Shown here piece after piece: positions 46,047-54,098 of a DNA stretch of 64,000 nucleotides. The number at the start of each line of letters is the position of its first letter. Positions within the stretch are counted from its first letter, which is position 1. Both the position numbers and the translations under genes were made by a program. Under the pieces are notes generated by a model that was not told where the DNA came from, searched no databases, and saw nothing but the letters and a program-made list of their open reading frames with translations. Origin of the DNA: Streptomyces aurantiogriseus (lineage in GTDB: Bacteria > Actinomycetota > Actinomycetes > Streptomycetales > Streptomycetaceae); assembly GCF_014649375.1 (NCBI RefSeq), contig NZ_BMSX01000034.1, positions 22,601 to 86,600 of the forward strand, read 5' to 3'.

Positions 46047-47177
46047 TCACGACTCCGCCTTGCGGTGCACCCGTGCGACCCAGTCCGCCGGTTTGGCGAT
46101 CTCTGCCTTGGTGGGGAGGGTGTTCGGGGAGGTCCACACGCGGTTGAAGCCGTCCATGCCGACCTGCTCGACGACGGCCCGTACGAAGCGTTCGCCGTCC
46201 TTGTACTGCCGGAGCTTGGCATCCAGACCGAGCAGCTTGCGCAGAGCCATGTCCAGGCGGGAGGCGCCCTTGGCGCGGCGCTGCTGGAACTTCTCGCGGA
46301 TCTCGGAGACGGTCGGTACGACGTCCGGCCCCACTCCGTCCATGACGAAGTCGGCGTGGCCCTCCAGGAGGGACATCACGGCGGTGAGGCGGGCGAGGAT
46401 CTCCCGCTGGGCGGGGCTCTGCACGAGTTCGACCAGGGAGTGGCCGCCGTCGTCCTCCTCGCCCTCGGGGCGGCCGCCGGCGAGGGACTGGGCGGCTTCG
46501 CGGACGCGCTCCAGGAAGGTCATGGGATCGACGTCGGTCTCCGCCAGGAACGACTGGATTTCACCCTCGAGGTGGTCGCGCAGCCAGGGCACCGCGGAGA
46601 ACTGGGTGCGGTGCGTCTCCTCGTGCAGGCACACCCAGAGGCGGAAGTCGTGGGGGTCGACGTCGAGTTCGCGCTCCACGTGGACGATGTTCGGAGCGAC
46701 GAGGAGGAGGCGGCCGCCGCCGTTGCCGCCGGCGGGCAGTTCGCGGGTGGCGGGGGCGAAGGTCTCGTACTGGCCGAGGACGCGGGAGGCGAGGAACGAC
46801 AGCAGCATGCCGAGTTCGACGCCGGTGACCTTGCCGCCGACGGCGCTGAGGACCGCGCCGCCGGGGCTGTTGCCGCGGCGTTCCTGCATCTTGTCGAGGA
46901 GTGGTTTGAGGATTTCCCGGAAGCCGGCGACGTTCGCCCGGATCCAGCCGGGGCGGTCGACGACGAGGACGGGGGTGTCGTGGATCTCGTCGGTGCCCAT
47001 ACGAGTGAAGCCCCGGACGTGTCCCTCCGAGACTTTGGCGTGCCGGCGTAGTTCGGCGACGACGGCGCGGGCCTCGTCGCGGCTGACCTCGGGGCCCGGC
47101 CGTACGAGCCGGGTCGCGGTCGCGACCGCGAGATTCCAGTCGACCATCCCGGAAGAGGCACCACCGATGCTCGTCAT
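46047..47177 (-). CDS. Zinc-dependent metalloprotease, DUF2342 / F420-associated family
   Basis: Product of 376 aa of the actinobacterial DUF2342 family, annotated in places as coenzyme F420 biosynthesis associated. A zincin motif LHEETHRTQF (HExxH) lies near residue 187, with the helix VPWLRDHLEGEIQSF after it. Other conserved strips are VDRPGWIRANVAGF and MSLLEGHADFVMDGVG, which probably supplies the third ligand. No signal peptide. Substrate unknown. It lies next to dacB on the same strand. Confidence 0.83.
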   Translation of the reverse strand: MTSIGGASSGMVDWNLAVATATRLVRPGPEVSRDEARAVVAELRRHAKVSEGHVRGFTRMGTDEIHDTPVLVVDRPGWIRANVAGFREILKPLLDKMQERRGNSPGGAVLSAVGGKVTGVELGMLLSFLASRVLGQYETFAPATRELPAGGNGGGRLLLVAPNIVHVERELDVDPHDFRLWVCLHEETHRTQFSAVPWLRDHLEGEIQSFLAETDVDPMTFLERVREAAQSLAGGRPEGEEDDGGHSLVELVQSPAQREILARLTAVMSLLEGHADFVMDGVGPDVVPTVSEIREKFQQRRAKGASRLDMALRKLLGLDAKLRQYKDGERFVRAVVEQVGMDGFNRVWTSPNTLPTKAEIAKPADWVARVHRKAES

Positions 47178-47479
47178 GTGTCAACCGTACGTGAGCGGGG
47201 CTGCTGGGGGCAGGTCGCGGGAGGTTAGTGGGGGGTACATCAGGGTTGGACCCGGGGCCGGTTGAGGGGTTGGCCCGGTGGGCCGTGTTCGCCCGGCGCT
47301 CCGGGTCCGTGCCAGGGGTGGGTCGCGCAGCCCGGCGCCTACGAGGTGCCGCATCTGTGGGACGGGAGCCGCCCCAGCGGCACGACCGCCTGCGGATGGA
47401 GGGCGGTGGCGGGCCGGCCTGCGCACCCGCCGCGCGGCCACCGCACCGCCGCGAGCCGGGGCGCTCTACGGAACCGAAC
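47178..47479. other. Intergenic region without convincing features
   Basis: 302 bp between the PBP stop and the metalloprotease start. Frames through it are Arg/Pro-rich noise. The part next to the metalloprotease gene (47178-47240) should hold its promoter, but I see no clear elements. Confidence 0.3.
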
Positions 47480-49126
47480 TCACCGGCACCCGCACGCCGC
47501 CAGGGCCGTAGCCGTCCGGTCCAGGGCCGACTGGGCTGCTGTGGGGTCCGTTGTGTTCGAGGTGAGGAGGGCGAAGGCGAGGAGGCGGCCGGTCCGGTCG
47601 ACGACTGTGCCTGCCAGGGTGTTGACGCCGGTCAGGGTGCCGGTCTTGGCGCGGACGACGCCGGCGGCGCCGTCGGCGTAGCGGGTGGTGAGGGTGCCGG
47701 TGAAGCCGGCGACGGGGAGGCCGGTGAGGGTGGGGCGGAGGTCGGGGTGGGCCGGGTCGGCGGCCTTGGTGAGGAGGGCGGTCAGGAGGTCCGCCGTCAG
47801 GCGGTCCTCGCGGTCGAGGCCGCTGCCGTCCTTGAAGCGGGCGCCGGACAGCGGCAGGCCCAGTTTCTGCAACTGGGCGTGGATCGCCCTGCCCGCGCCG
47901 GCGAAGTCCGCCCGTACGCCCGTCGCGACGGCGGTCTGGCGGGCGAGGGCCTCGGCGATGTCGTTGTCGCTGTTGGTCAGCATGCGTTCGACCAAGGTGG
48001 CGATCGGGGGTGAGGAGACCGTGGCGAGGGTCACCGCGCGCGCGGTCGCCTTCGACGGGCCCGGGGGCGTGGTCTTGATGCCCTGCGCCCGCAGGAAGGC
48101 CGCGAACTTGCCGGCCGCGTCGGCCGCCGGGTCCGCCACGCGGGGCGCCGGACCGCTCGTCGAGCCGTCCGTACGGCCCTCGTCGGCGGTCAGGGCGGTG
48201 ACACGGGCGAGGTTGGGGTTGACCCCGATGGGGTGAAACTCGGAACCGGCGAACAGAGTGGTGTCGTAGGAGAGCGTCGCCTGGGTGATGCCGCGTTTCT
48301 TCAGGGCCGCGGCGGTCGAGGCGGCGAGGGGGCGCAGGCCGGCGAAGCCCTCGGCGTTCTCGCGGGCGGTGAGAGTGGGGTCGCCGCCGCCGACGAGGAC
48401 GATCTCCCTGGTGCCGGGTTCCAGCGCGACGCGGGTGGTGAGGCGGTGGTCGGCGCCCATCGCGGAGAGCGCGGCGACGGCGGTGGCGATCTTCGTGGTG
48501 GAGGCCGGGGTGAGCGCCTGGCCGGCTCCGGCGCCGTAGAGGCGCTTGCCGGTGGCGACGTCGACGACCGCGGCCTTGGGGCCGGTGCCGAGGGCGGGGT
48601 CGGCGAGAAGCGGGTTCAGGACGCGCGCGAGGGCGGTGGAGCCCGGCGCCGACTTCACCGGGGTCGTGGCGCCGCCGAGGCCCGTGAGGACGGAGGCCGC
48701 GCTGGGGGCGGGCCGCGGCGCTCCGGCCGCCGTGCCGGACGTATCGGACCCTTCGCTCGTACGGCCGTGATCTGCGCCACCCGTCCGCTCCAGCGCGGCG
48801 GCCCGGTCCCGCTCGGCCGTACGCTGACCGGTGGAGTCCCAGGGGCCGGCGGCGGTCACCACGCCGACGGCCAGTGCCAGTCCGGCGGTCGCCGCGCCCG
48901 CGGTGTACTGCCAGGTCCGGTCGGCCTTCGGCCTCGTGATCCGCGCGAGCTGCGGTTTCGCCGCCTGCGTGAGCCGTGCGACCCGCGGCTTCGCGGCCGC
49001 CGCGACGCGCGCGAGACGTGGGGCTACGATCCCTGCGGCCCGTGCCAGACGCGGTCGTACGGCGTCCGCGGCCCGCGCCACATGCGGTCTCGCGGCCCGC
49101 CAAGGCCTCAGCTCTGGCACGACCAC
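47480..49126 (-). CDS. dacB: D-alanyl-D-alanine carboxypeptidase/endopeptidase (PBP4/DacB type)
   Basis: Class C low-molecular-weight penicillin-binding protein, 548 aa. A basic cytoplasmic N-terminus (~1-68) is made of tandem 11-13-residue units of the type RPxxARAA / KPRVARL. A transmembrane helix (~72-92), Ser/Thr linker and the catalytic domain follow, with SxxK in PASTTKIATA near 208, SxN in NSDNDIAEA near 383 and KTG in RAKTGTLTG near 491. It trims or cleaves peptidoglycan stem peptides outside the membrane. GTG/ATG start at 49126 includes the repeat region. Confidence 0.9.
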   Translation of the reverse strand: MVVPELRPWRAARPHVARAADAVRPRLARAAGIVAPRLARVAAAAKPRVARLTQAAKPQLARITRPKADRTWQYTAGAATAGLALAVGVVTAAGPWDSTGQRTAERDRAAALERTGGADHGRTSEGSDTSGTAAGAPRPAPSAASVLTGLGGATTPVKSAPGSTALARVLNPLLADPALGTGPKAAVVDVATGKRLYGAGAGQALTPASTTKIATAVAALSAMGADHRLTTRVALEPGTREIVLVGGGDPTLTARENAEGFAGLRPLAASTAAALKKRGITQATLSYDTTLFAGSEFHPIGVNPNLARVTALTADEGRTDGSTSGPAPRVADPAADAAGKFAAFLRAQGIKTTPPGPSKATARAVTLATVSSPPIATLVERMLTNSDNDIAEALARQTAVATGVRADFAGAGRAIHAQLQKLGLPLSGARFKDGSGLDREDRLTADLLTALLTKAADPAHPDLRPTLTGLPVAGFTGTLTTRYADGAAGVVRAKTGTLTGVNTLAGTVVDRTGRLLAFALLTSNTTDPTAAQSALDRTATALAACGCR

Positions 49127-49205
49127 CAGCCCCTTTCGCGATCACACACCTGCGTGAGGGACACTTAATCACCAGAACTATGTGCTGATCATGGAGGAGC
49201 CACCG

Positions 49206-49697
49206 GTGGAGTTCGACGTCACGATCGAGATCCCGAAGGGTTCGCGGAACAAGTACGAGGTGGACCACGAGACCGGTCGGATCCGCCTGGACCGTCGACT
49301 CTTCACCTCGACCGCCTACCCGACCGACTACGGCTTCGTCGAGAACACGCTCGGCGAGGACGGCGACCCGCTCGACGCGCTGGTCATCCTGGACGAGCCG
49401 ACCTTCCCGGGCTGCCTCATCCGCTGCCGCGCGATCGGTATGTTCCGCATGACGGACGAGGCCGGTGGCGACGACAAGCTGCTGTGTGTCCCGGCGACCG
49501 ACCCGCGCGTGGAGCACCTGCGTGACATCCACCACGTGTCTGAGTTCGACCGCCTGGAGATCCAGCACTTCTTCGAGGTCTACAAGGACCTGGAGCCCGG
49601 CAAGTCCGTCGAGGGTGCCAACTGGGTGGGCCGCACCGACGCCGAGGCGGAGATCGAGCGGTCGTACAAGCGCTTCAAGGAGCAGGGCGGTCACTGA
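49206..49697 (+). CDS. ppa: Inorganic pyrophosphatase (family I)
   Basis: Hydrolyses pyrophosphate and drives biosynthetic reactions. The 163-aa hexameric-type enzyme shows EIPKGSRNKYEVDHETG, DYGFVENTLGEDGDPLDALV (metal-binding Asp cluster) and VPATDPRVEHLRDI. GTG 49206 is preferred over the ATG at 49182 since GGAGGAG (49192-49198) sits at proper distance. Divergent from dacB; followed by a strong terminator. Confidence 0.95.
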   Translation: MEFDVTIEIPKGSRNKYEVDHETGRIRLDRRLFTSTAYPTDYGFVENTLGEDGDPLDALVILDEPTFPGCLIRCRAIGMFRMTDEAGGDDKLLCVPATDPRVEHLRDIHHVSEFDRLEIQHFFEVYKDLEPGKSVEGANWVGRTDAEAEIERSYKRFKEQGGH

Positions 49698-49707
49698 CCT
49701 CCCGTAG

Positions 49708-49743
49708 CCGAGGGGCCGCACGCGCACGCGTGCGGCCCCTCGG
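49708..49743 (+). terminator. Terminator after ppa
   Basis: 17-bp perfect inverted repeat (49708-49724 / 49727-49743) rich in GC, beginning 10 bp after the ppa stop. No pronounced T-run. Confidence 0.85.
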
Positions 49744-49799
49744 CGTGTCCGTGCGCATACTGAGGCCTACGGAATGTGTCGTTCAGGGAGCGTTGCTCA

Positions 49800-51461
49800 G
49801 TGACGGAGGCGGAGGACCGCAAGCCGCAGTCGGACGAGGCGAGGGGCGCGTTCGATTCCGAGATCACCTCCGAGTTCGCGATTCCGGCGGGGCTGGCCGT
49901 CCCCAGGGTCGGGGGCGAGTCGGAGACCACGTCGGAGTTCGCCGTTCCGGAGGGGCTGGACGCCCCGCAGCCGGTCTCGGGCGAACCGGAGGGGTCGGCG
50001 TTCAGTCCGCCGAGCACCTACAGCGCCCGGCACGCTCCGGCCGCGTTCACGCCGCCCGAGGGCATACCGGTGGTCAGTGTGACCAAGGACGTGCCCTGGC
50101 AGGACCGGATGCGCACGATGCTGCGGATGCCGGTGGCCGAGCGGCCCGCGCCGGAGCGGGTGCCCAAGGCGGAGGAGGAGGGTCCGGCCGTCCCGCGCGT
50201 GCTCGACCTGACCCTGCGTATCGGCGAGCTGCTGCTGGCGGGCGGGGAGGGCGCCGAGGACGTGGAGGCCGCGATGTTCGCGGTCTGCCGCTCCTACGGG
50301 CTCGACCGCTGCGAGCCGAACGTCACCTTCACGCTGCTGTCGATCTCCTACCAGCCGTCGCTGGTGGAGGACCCGGTGACGGCGTCGCGGACCGTGCGGC
50401 GGCGGGGCACCGACTACACGCGGCTGGCGGCCGTCTTCCAGCTCGTCGACGACCTCAGTGACCCGGAGACGCACATCTCCCTGGAGGAGGCCTATCGGCG
50501 GCTCGCGGAGATCCGGCGCAACCGGCACCCCTACCCCACCTGGGTGTTGACCTCGGCGAGCGGGCTGCTCGCGGGCGCGGCCTCGGTGCTCGTCGGCGGT
50601 GACCTGATCGTGTTCGTGGCCGCCGCGATCGGCGCGATGCTCGGCGACCGGCTCGCCTGGCTGTGCGCGGGGCGCGGGCTGCCGGAGTTCTACCAGTTCC
50701 TGGTGGCCGCGATGCCGTCGGCCGCCATCGGGATCGCGCTGACGCTGGCCCACGTCGACGTGAAGGCGTCCGCGGTCATCACCGGTGGGCTGTTCGCGCT
50801 GCTGCCCGGGCGGGCGCTCGTGGCGGGCGTGCAGGACGGTCTGACCGGCTTCTACATCACCGCCGCGGCGCGTCTGCTGGAGGTCATGTACTTCTACGTG
50901 GGCATCGTCGTCGGCGTGCTGGTGATGCTCTACCTCGGCGTGCAGCTCGGCGCCCACCTCAACCCCGACGCCGCGCTGGGCATCAGCGAGCGGCCGTTGT
51001 GGCAGATCGGCGCGTCGATGCTGCTGTCGCTGACCTTCGCGGTCCTGCTCCAACAGGAACGATCCACCGTGCTGGCCGTGACCTTGAACGGCGGGGTCGC
51101 CTGGTCGGTGTACGGCGCGATGCACTACGCCGGTGAGATCTCGCCGGTCGCCTCCACCGCCGTAGCGGCGGGGGTGGTGGGGCTCTTCGGGCAGTTGCTG
51201 TCGCGGTATCGGTTCGTGTCGGCGCTGCCGTACACGACCGCGGCGATCGGCCCCCTGCTGCCGGGGTCGGCAACCTATTTCGGGTTGTTGGCGATCGCGC
51301 AGAACGAGGTGGACGCCGGGTTGGTCTCTCTGACCAAGGCCGCCGCGTTGGCCATGGCCATTGCCATCGGGGTGAATCTCGGGTCGGAGGTGTCCCGGTT
51401 GTTCCTGCGGATCGGGTCCGCCGAGAAGCGGCGTGCCGCCAAGCGGACGCGGGGTTTTTGA
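49800..51461 (+). CDS. Threonine/serine exporter ThrE-like membrane protein
   Basis: Product of 553 aa. A disordered ~115-residue cytoplasmic N-terminus holds a duplicated strip (TSEFAIPAGL and TSEFAVPEGL). The conserved ThrE N-domain (LTLRIGELLLAGGEGAEDVE, ~135-240) and about ten membrane helices (~255-535) follow. ThrE of Corynebacterium exports threonine and serine; substrate here is inferred. GTG 49800 is chosen because AGGGAG lies 10 nt upstream; GTG 49776 is the alternative. Confidence 0.82.
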   Translation: MTEAEDRKPQSDEARGAFDSEITSEFAIPAGLAVPRVGGESETTSEFAVPEGLDAPQPVSGEPEGSAFSPPSTYSARHAPAAFTPPEGIPVVSVTKDVPWQDRMRTMLRMPVAERPAPERVPKAEEEGPAVPRVLDLTLRIGELLLAGGEGAEDVEAAMFAVCRSYGLDRCEPNVTFTLLSISYQPSLVEDPVTASRTVRRRGTDYTRLAAVFQLVDDLSDPETHISLEEAYRRLAEIRRNRHPYPTWVLTSASGLLAGAASVLVGGDLIVFVAAAIGAMLGDRLAWLCAGRGLPEFYQFLVAAMPSAAIGIALTLAHVDVKASAVITGGLFALLPGRALVAGVQDGLTGFYITAAARLLEVMYFYVGIVVGVLVMLYLGVQLGAHLNPDAALGISERPLWQIGASMLLSLTFAVLLQQERSTVLAVTLNGGVAWSVYGAMHYAGEISPVASTAVAAGVVGLFGQLLSRYRFVSALPYTTAAIGPLLPGSATYFGLLAIAQNEVDAGLVSLTKAAALAMAIAIGVNLGSEVSRLFLRIGSAEKRRAAKRTRGF

Positions 51462-51463
51462 GC

Positions 51464-51488
51464 GGGGGCGCCTGGGGGCTGCGCCCCC
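51464..51488. terminator. Terminator between convergent thrE-like and dedA genes
   Basis: GGGGGCGC (51464-51471) / GCGCCCCC (51481-51488), 9-nt loop, followed by TT. It lies in the 39-bp gap between the stop codons. Confidence 0.6.
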
Positions 51489-51500
51489 TTGGGGCTTGCT

Positions 51501-52412
51501 CTAGTAACCCTGGTTGTAGGGGTACTGGCCGTTCTGGTTCTGCGTGCTGCCGTACGGCTGCTGCTCGGGCTGCCAGTCCTGCTGCGGGTACTGCTGCTGC
51601 TCGGGGTACTGCTGCTGCGGGTACTGCTGGCCGTAGTACCCGTTCTGGTACCCGTTCTGGTACTCGTTCTGGTACTCGTCCTGGCCCTGCCGGCCGTACG
51701 GGTCGTGCTGGTCGATGCGGCGGAGTTGGGTGGTGGCGTCGTCCATGACGGGGGACTGGGGCTGTGCGGGCGTCGGCTGCCCGGCCGCCGCCCGCTTCTT
51801 CTTGCCGCGCTCCCGCAGGTACTCGATGACGATCGGGACGACGGAGGCGAGCACGATCAGGATGAGGATCGACTCGACGTTCGTCTTGATGAACTCGATC
51901 TGGCCGAGCCAGTACCCCGCGAGGGTGACGCCCGTGCCCCAGGCGACGCCGCCGATGATGTTGTACGACAGGAACGTGCGGTACTTCATGCTGCCGGCGC
52001 CCGCGACGATGGGCGCGAACGTCCGGACGATCGGCACGAAGCGGGCGAGGACGATCGCCTTGGGGCCGTACTTCTCCATGAACTCGTGGGCCTTGTCCAG
52101 GTTCTCCTGTTTGAAGAGCTTGGAGTTGGGCCGGTTGAAGAGCTTGGGGCCGAGGAACTTGCCGATCATGTAGCCCACTTGGTCGCCGACGACGGCGGCG
52201 ATCACGATGAGCGTGCAGACCAGCCACAAGGGCTGGCTGATGTACTGCCCCTCGGCCACGAAGAGGCCCGCCGTGAACAGCAGGGAGTCGCCGGGGAGGA
52301 AGGCGAAGAGGCCGGACTCGGCGAAAACGATCAGCAGGATGCCGGGCAGGCTGAAGGTCTCGATCAGATAGTCCGGGCTGAGCCACTCGGGGCCTAGCGC
52401 AAGCGTGGTCAC
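51501..52412 (-). CDS. DedA-family membrane protein with Q/Y-rich tail
   Basis: Product of 303 aa. The DedA/VTT domain (~15-210) shows FAESGLFAFLPGDSLLFTAG, VGDQVGYMIGKFLG, EKYGPKAIVLARFVPIVRTF (conserved Arg residues) and the following helices. The tail (~235-303) is a low-complexity stretch rich in Gln, Tyr, Gly, Asn and Pro. DedA proteins are now linked to undecaprenyl-phosphate and phospholipid translocation and the proton motive force. GTG 52412 has GGAG 10 nt upstream. Confidence 0.87.
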   Translation of the reverse strand: MTTLALGPEWLSPDYLIETFSLPGILLIVFAESGLFAFLPGDSLLFTAGLFVAEGQYISQPLWLVCTLIVIAAVVGDQVGYMIGKFLGPKLFNRPNSKLFKQENLDKAHEFMEKYGPKAIVLARFVPIVRTFAPIVAGAGSMKYRTFLSYNIIGGVAWGTGVTLAGYWLGQIEFIKTNVESILILIVLASVVPIVIEYLRERGKKKRAAAGQPTPAQPQSPVMDDATTQLRRIDQHDPYGRQGQDEYQNEYQNGYQNGYYGQQYPQQQYPEQQQYPQQDWQPEQQPYGSTQNQNGQYPYNQGY

Positions 52413-52543
52413 GGGGATGTGGCTCCTGCTGTGGGGTACGGGCTGGGGCTGGCTGCCCAAACGTATCAACGCAGCCGCCTCCCCCCAGGTTCCATGGGGC
52501 TTTCCAGGATGCACTGTGCCCCGGCTTGGGCAAACCTGTGAGC

Positions 52544-52909
52544 ATGGGTATCGAGGACTACGGCGGCGGGCAGGGCCCTCAGCCGGACGTACTGGTCGTC
52601 ACCACGAACGACGTGCCCGGACACCGGGTCGAGCACGTCATCGGCGAGGTCTTCGGGCTGACGGTGCGCTCGCGGCACCTCGGGAGCCAGATCGGTGCCG
52701 GGCTGAAGTCGATGATCGGCGGTGAGCTCAAGGGCCTCACCAAGACGCTCGTCCAGACCCGCAACCAGGCCATGGAGCGTCTGGTCGAGCAGGCACGCGT
52801 GCGTGGAGCCAATGCCGTACTGGCCTTCCGCTTCGACGTGACGGAGGCCGCGGACGTGGGCACCGAGGTGTGCGCCTACGGAACGGCGGTGGTCCTGGCC
52901 CGGGAGTGA
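52544..52909 (+). CDS. YbjQ-family (DUF74) heavy-metal-binding-domain-like protein
   Basis: Product of 121 aa of the YbjQ/UPF0145 family: VLVVTTNDVPGHRVEHVIGE, SQIGAGLKSMIGGELKGLTK, and GANAVLAFRFDV. Family members form pentamers and are of unknown function; the metal-binding name is historical. ATG 52544 with a GTGAGC context. It is convergent with tipA after 15 bp. Confidence 0.82.
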   Translation: MGIEDYGGGQGPQPDVLVVTTNDVPGHRVEHVIGEVFGLTVRSRHLGSQIGAGLKSMIGGELKGLTKTLVQTRNQAMERLVEQARVRGANAVLAFRFDVTEAADVGTEVCAYGTAVVLARE

Positions 52910-52924
52910 CCCCGGGCCAGGACC

Positions 52925-53362
52925 CTACGCGCGCGTGTGCCGGGCCGCGTTCGCGGTGATCGCCTCCTTGAGGTGCTCGGCGAGGCCCGGGAGCATCGAG
53001 TCGTAGAACGCCTTGAAGCGCTCGTCGGCGACGTACATCTCGCCGAGACCCTGGTGCATTTCGTACGAGCACTCGTAGAACCAGCCGCAGATGTGCTGCC
53101 GGTGCTCCTCGGCCATGTCCATGGCCGCCTCGCCGGCCGGCGGCTCGCCGGCGGCCATCAGGGCGCCGTAGCGCTCGCCCCAGTCGGTCACCTCGGCCTG
53201 CATGCGCTTCCAGTCCTCCTTGGTGTAAGAGGCGGCCCGGCGCTGTGACTCGGCGTAGGCCTCGGTGCCACCCCAGCGCTGTTCGGCCTCCTCGGCGTAC
53301 TGCTCGGGGTCCTTGTCCCCGAACACCTCGAACCGCTCCTCGGGCGTGAGGTTGATTCCCAT
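52925..53362 (-). CDS. tipA: TipAS, internally initiated ligand-binding form of TipA
   Basis: In-frame ATG at codon 110 (MGINLTPEER), preceded by GGAGG at 9 nt, gives the 145-aa TipAS, which in S. lividans is made in excess and buffers the ligand. The start context is clear in the sequence; its use here is inferred from the known system. Confidence 0.7.
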   Translation of the reverse strand: MGINLTPEERFEVFGDKDPEQYAEEAEQRWGGTEAYAESQRRAASYTKEDWKRMQAEVTDWGERYGALMAAGEPPAGEAAMDMAEEHRQHICGWFYECSYEMHQGLGEMYVADERFKAFYDSMLPGLAEHLKEAITANAARHTRA

Positions 53363-53689
53363 CGTGCGTGCCTCCATGGCGTGCTCCACGGCCGCCGCCA
53401 TCTTCTGCAGCTTCTCGATCCGGGCGGTCAGCAGCTCGTGCTGCCGGCGCAGGTGTTCGCGCGGGTCCGCGTCCGGGTCGTCGAGCAGGGCCGCGACCTC
53501 GTCGAGCGGGAAGCCGAGCTCCCGGTAGAACAGGATCTGCTGCAGCCGGTCGAGGTCGGCGTCGCTGTAGCGCCGGTGGTCCGCGGGGCTGCGCTCGCTC
53601 GGGACGAGCAGGCCGATGTCGTCGTAGTGGTGCAGGGTGCGCACCGTGACTCCGGCGAAGCCGGCCACCTGTCCGACGGAGTAGCTCAC
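52925..53689 (-). CDS. tipA: TipAL, MerR-family thiopeptide-sensing activator
   Basis: Product of 254 aa. MerR helix-turn-helix and coiled coil occupy ~1-109 (SYSVGQVAGFAGVTVRTLHH), the thiopeptide-binding TipAS domain 110-254. In the published protein Cys207 and Cys214 are linked to covalent capture of thiostrepton. Here Cys207 is present (FYECSYEM) but position 214 is Gly (MHQGLGEM), and an extra Cys201 occurs. GTG 53689 has AAGGAG upstream. The divergent-site promoter with 19-bp spacer matches ptipA, so it should autoactivate on ligand binding. Confidence 0.92.
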   Translation of the reverse strand: MSYSVGQVAGFAGVTVRTLHHYDDIGLLVPSERSPADHRRYSDADLDRLQQILFYRELGFPLDEVAALLDDPDADPREHLRRQHELLTARIEKLQKMAAAVEHAMEARTMGINLTPEERFEVFGDKDPEQYAEEAEQRWGGTEAYAESQRRAASYTKEDWKRMQAEVTDWGERYGALMAAGEPPAGEAAMDMAEEHRQHICGWFYECSYEMHQGLGEMYVADERFKAFYDSMLPGLAEHLKEAITANAARHTRA

Positions 53690-53719
53690 TTCGTCCGCTC
53701 CTTTCTCGGTACGCACTCC

Positions 53720-53750
53720 ACAGTGGGTCCTCACGTCGCGTGAGGTGCAA
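53720..53750 (-). promoter_or_regulatory. tipA promoter and TipAL operator
   Basis: Minus-strand -35 TTGCAC (53750-53745), 19-bp spacer, -10 CACTGT (53725-53720). The inverted repeat CCTCACG-N3-CGTGAGG (53729-53745) fills the spacer. The overlong spacer with a central palindrome is the hallmark of MerR-type promoters that are untwisted on activation, and the sequence closely resembles ptipA. Confidence 0.85.
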
Positions 53751-54098
53751 GCCCGTTTTCCCCGGAGTCACACCTCGGTCCACCTCGGGATGTTGTACCG
53801 GTTTTGTCCGCTTATCGTGAGCGCGTGGCCCAGGACATCGCGCGGCAGGCGCCCCCCGCTCCGGCGCCCCCGGCGCGCGCCTCGTCGCCGGCGTCTGCCG
53901 GCAACGGCCTGAGCAGCCCTCTGAGGCTCTTCAAGGGGCTGGACGAGGTTCGGGGAGCCGGCGCGCCATCCGGCCGGCTGCTCGGCGGAGAGCGCGCCGT
54001 GATGACGGCGATGAAGCCGGCGGCGATGCGGTGAACCGATGAGGCCCCTCGATCCGATGAAGCGGCAGGACGCCGCTGCGCACACCTCAGGAGAATCC
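53751..54098. other. Intergenic region between tipA and the decarboxylase gene
   Basis: 348 bp upstream of tipA's promoter and the glutamate-decarboxylase start. A short Ala/Pro-rich frame (GTG 53825 to 54034) has no recognisable fold and no SD, so I do not call it. The decarboxylase SD (AGGAG, 54089-54093) lies at the right end. No clear promoter seen. Confidence 0.35.

Noticed and set aside
47181..47441. 86-codon minus-strand frame between the PBP and metalloprotease genes
   Set aside because: Low-complexity Arg/Pro composition; it overlaps the expected promoter region and lacks an SD.
53804..54034. Short plus-strand frame between tipA and gad
   Set aside because: Ala/Pro-rich, no SD, no conserved pattern; more likely untranslated.
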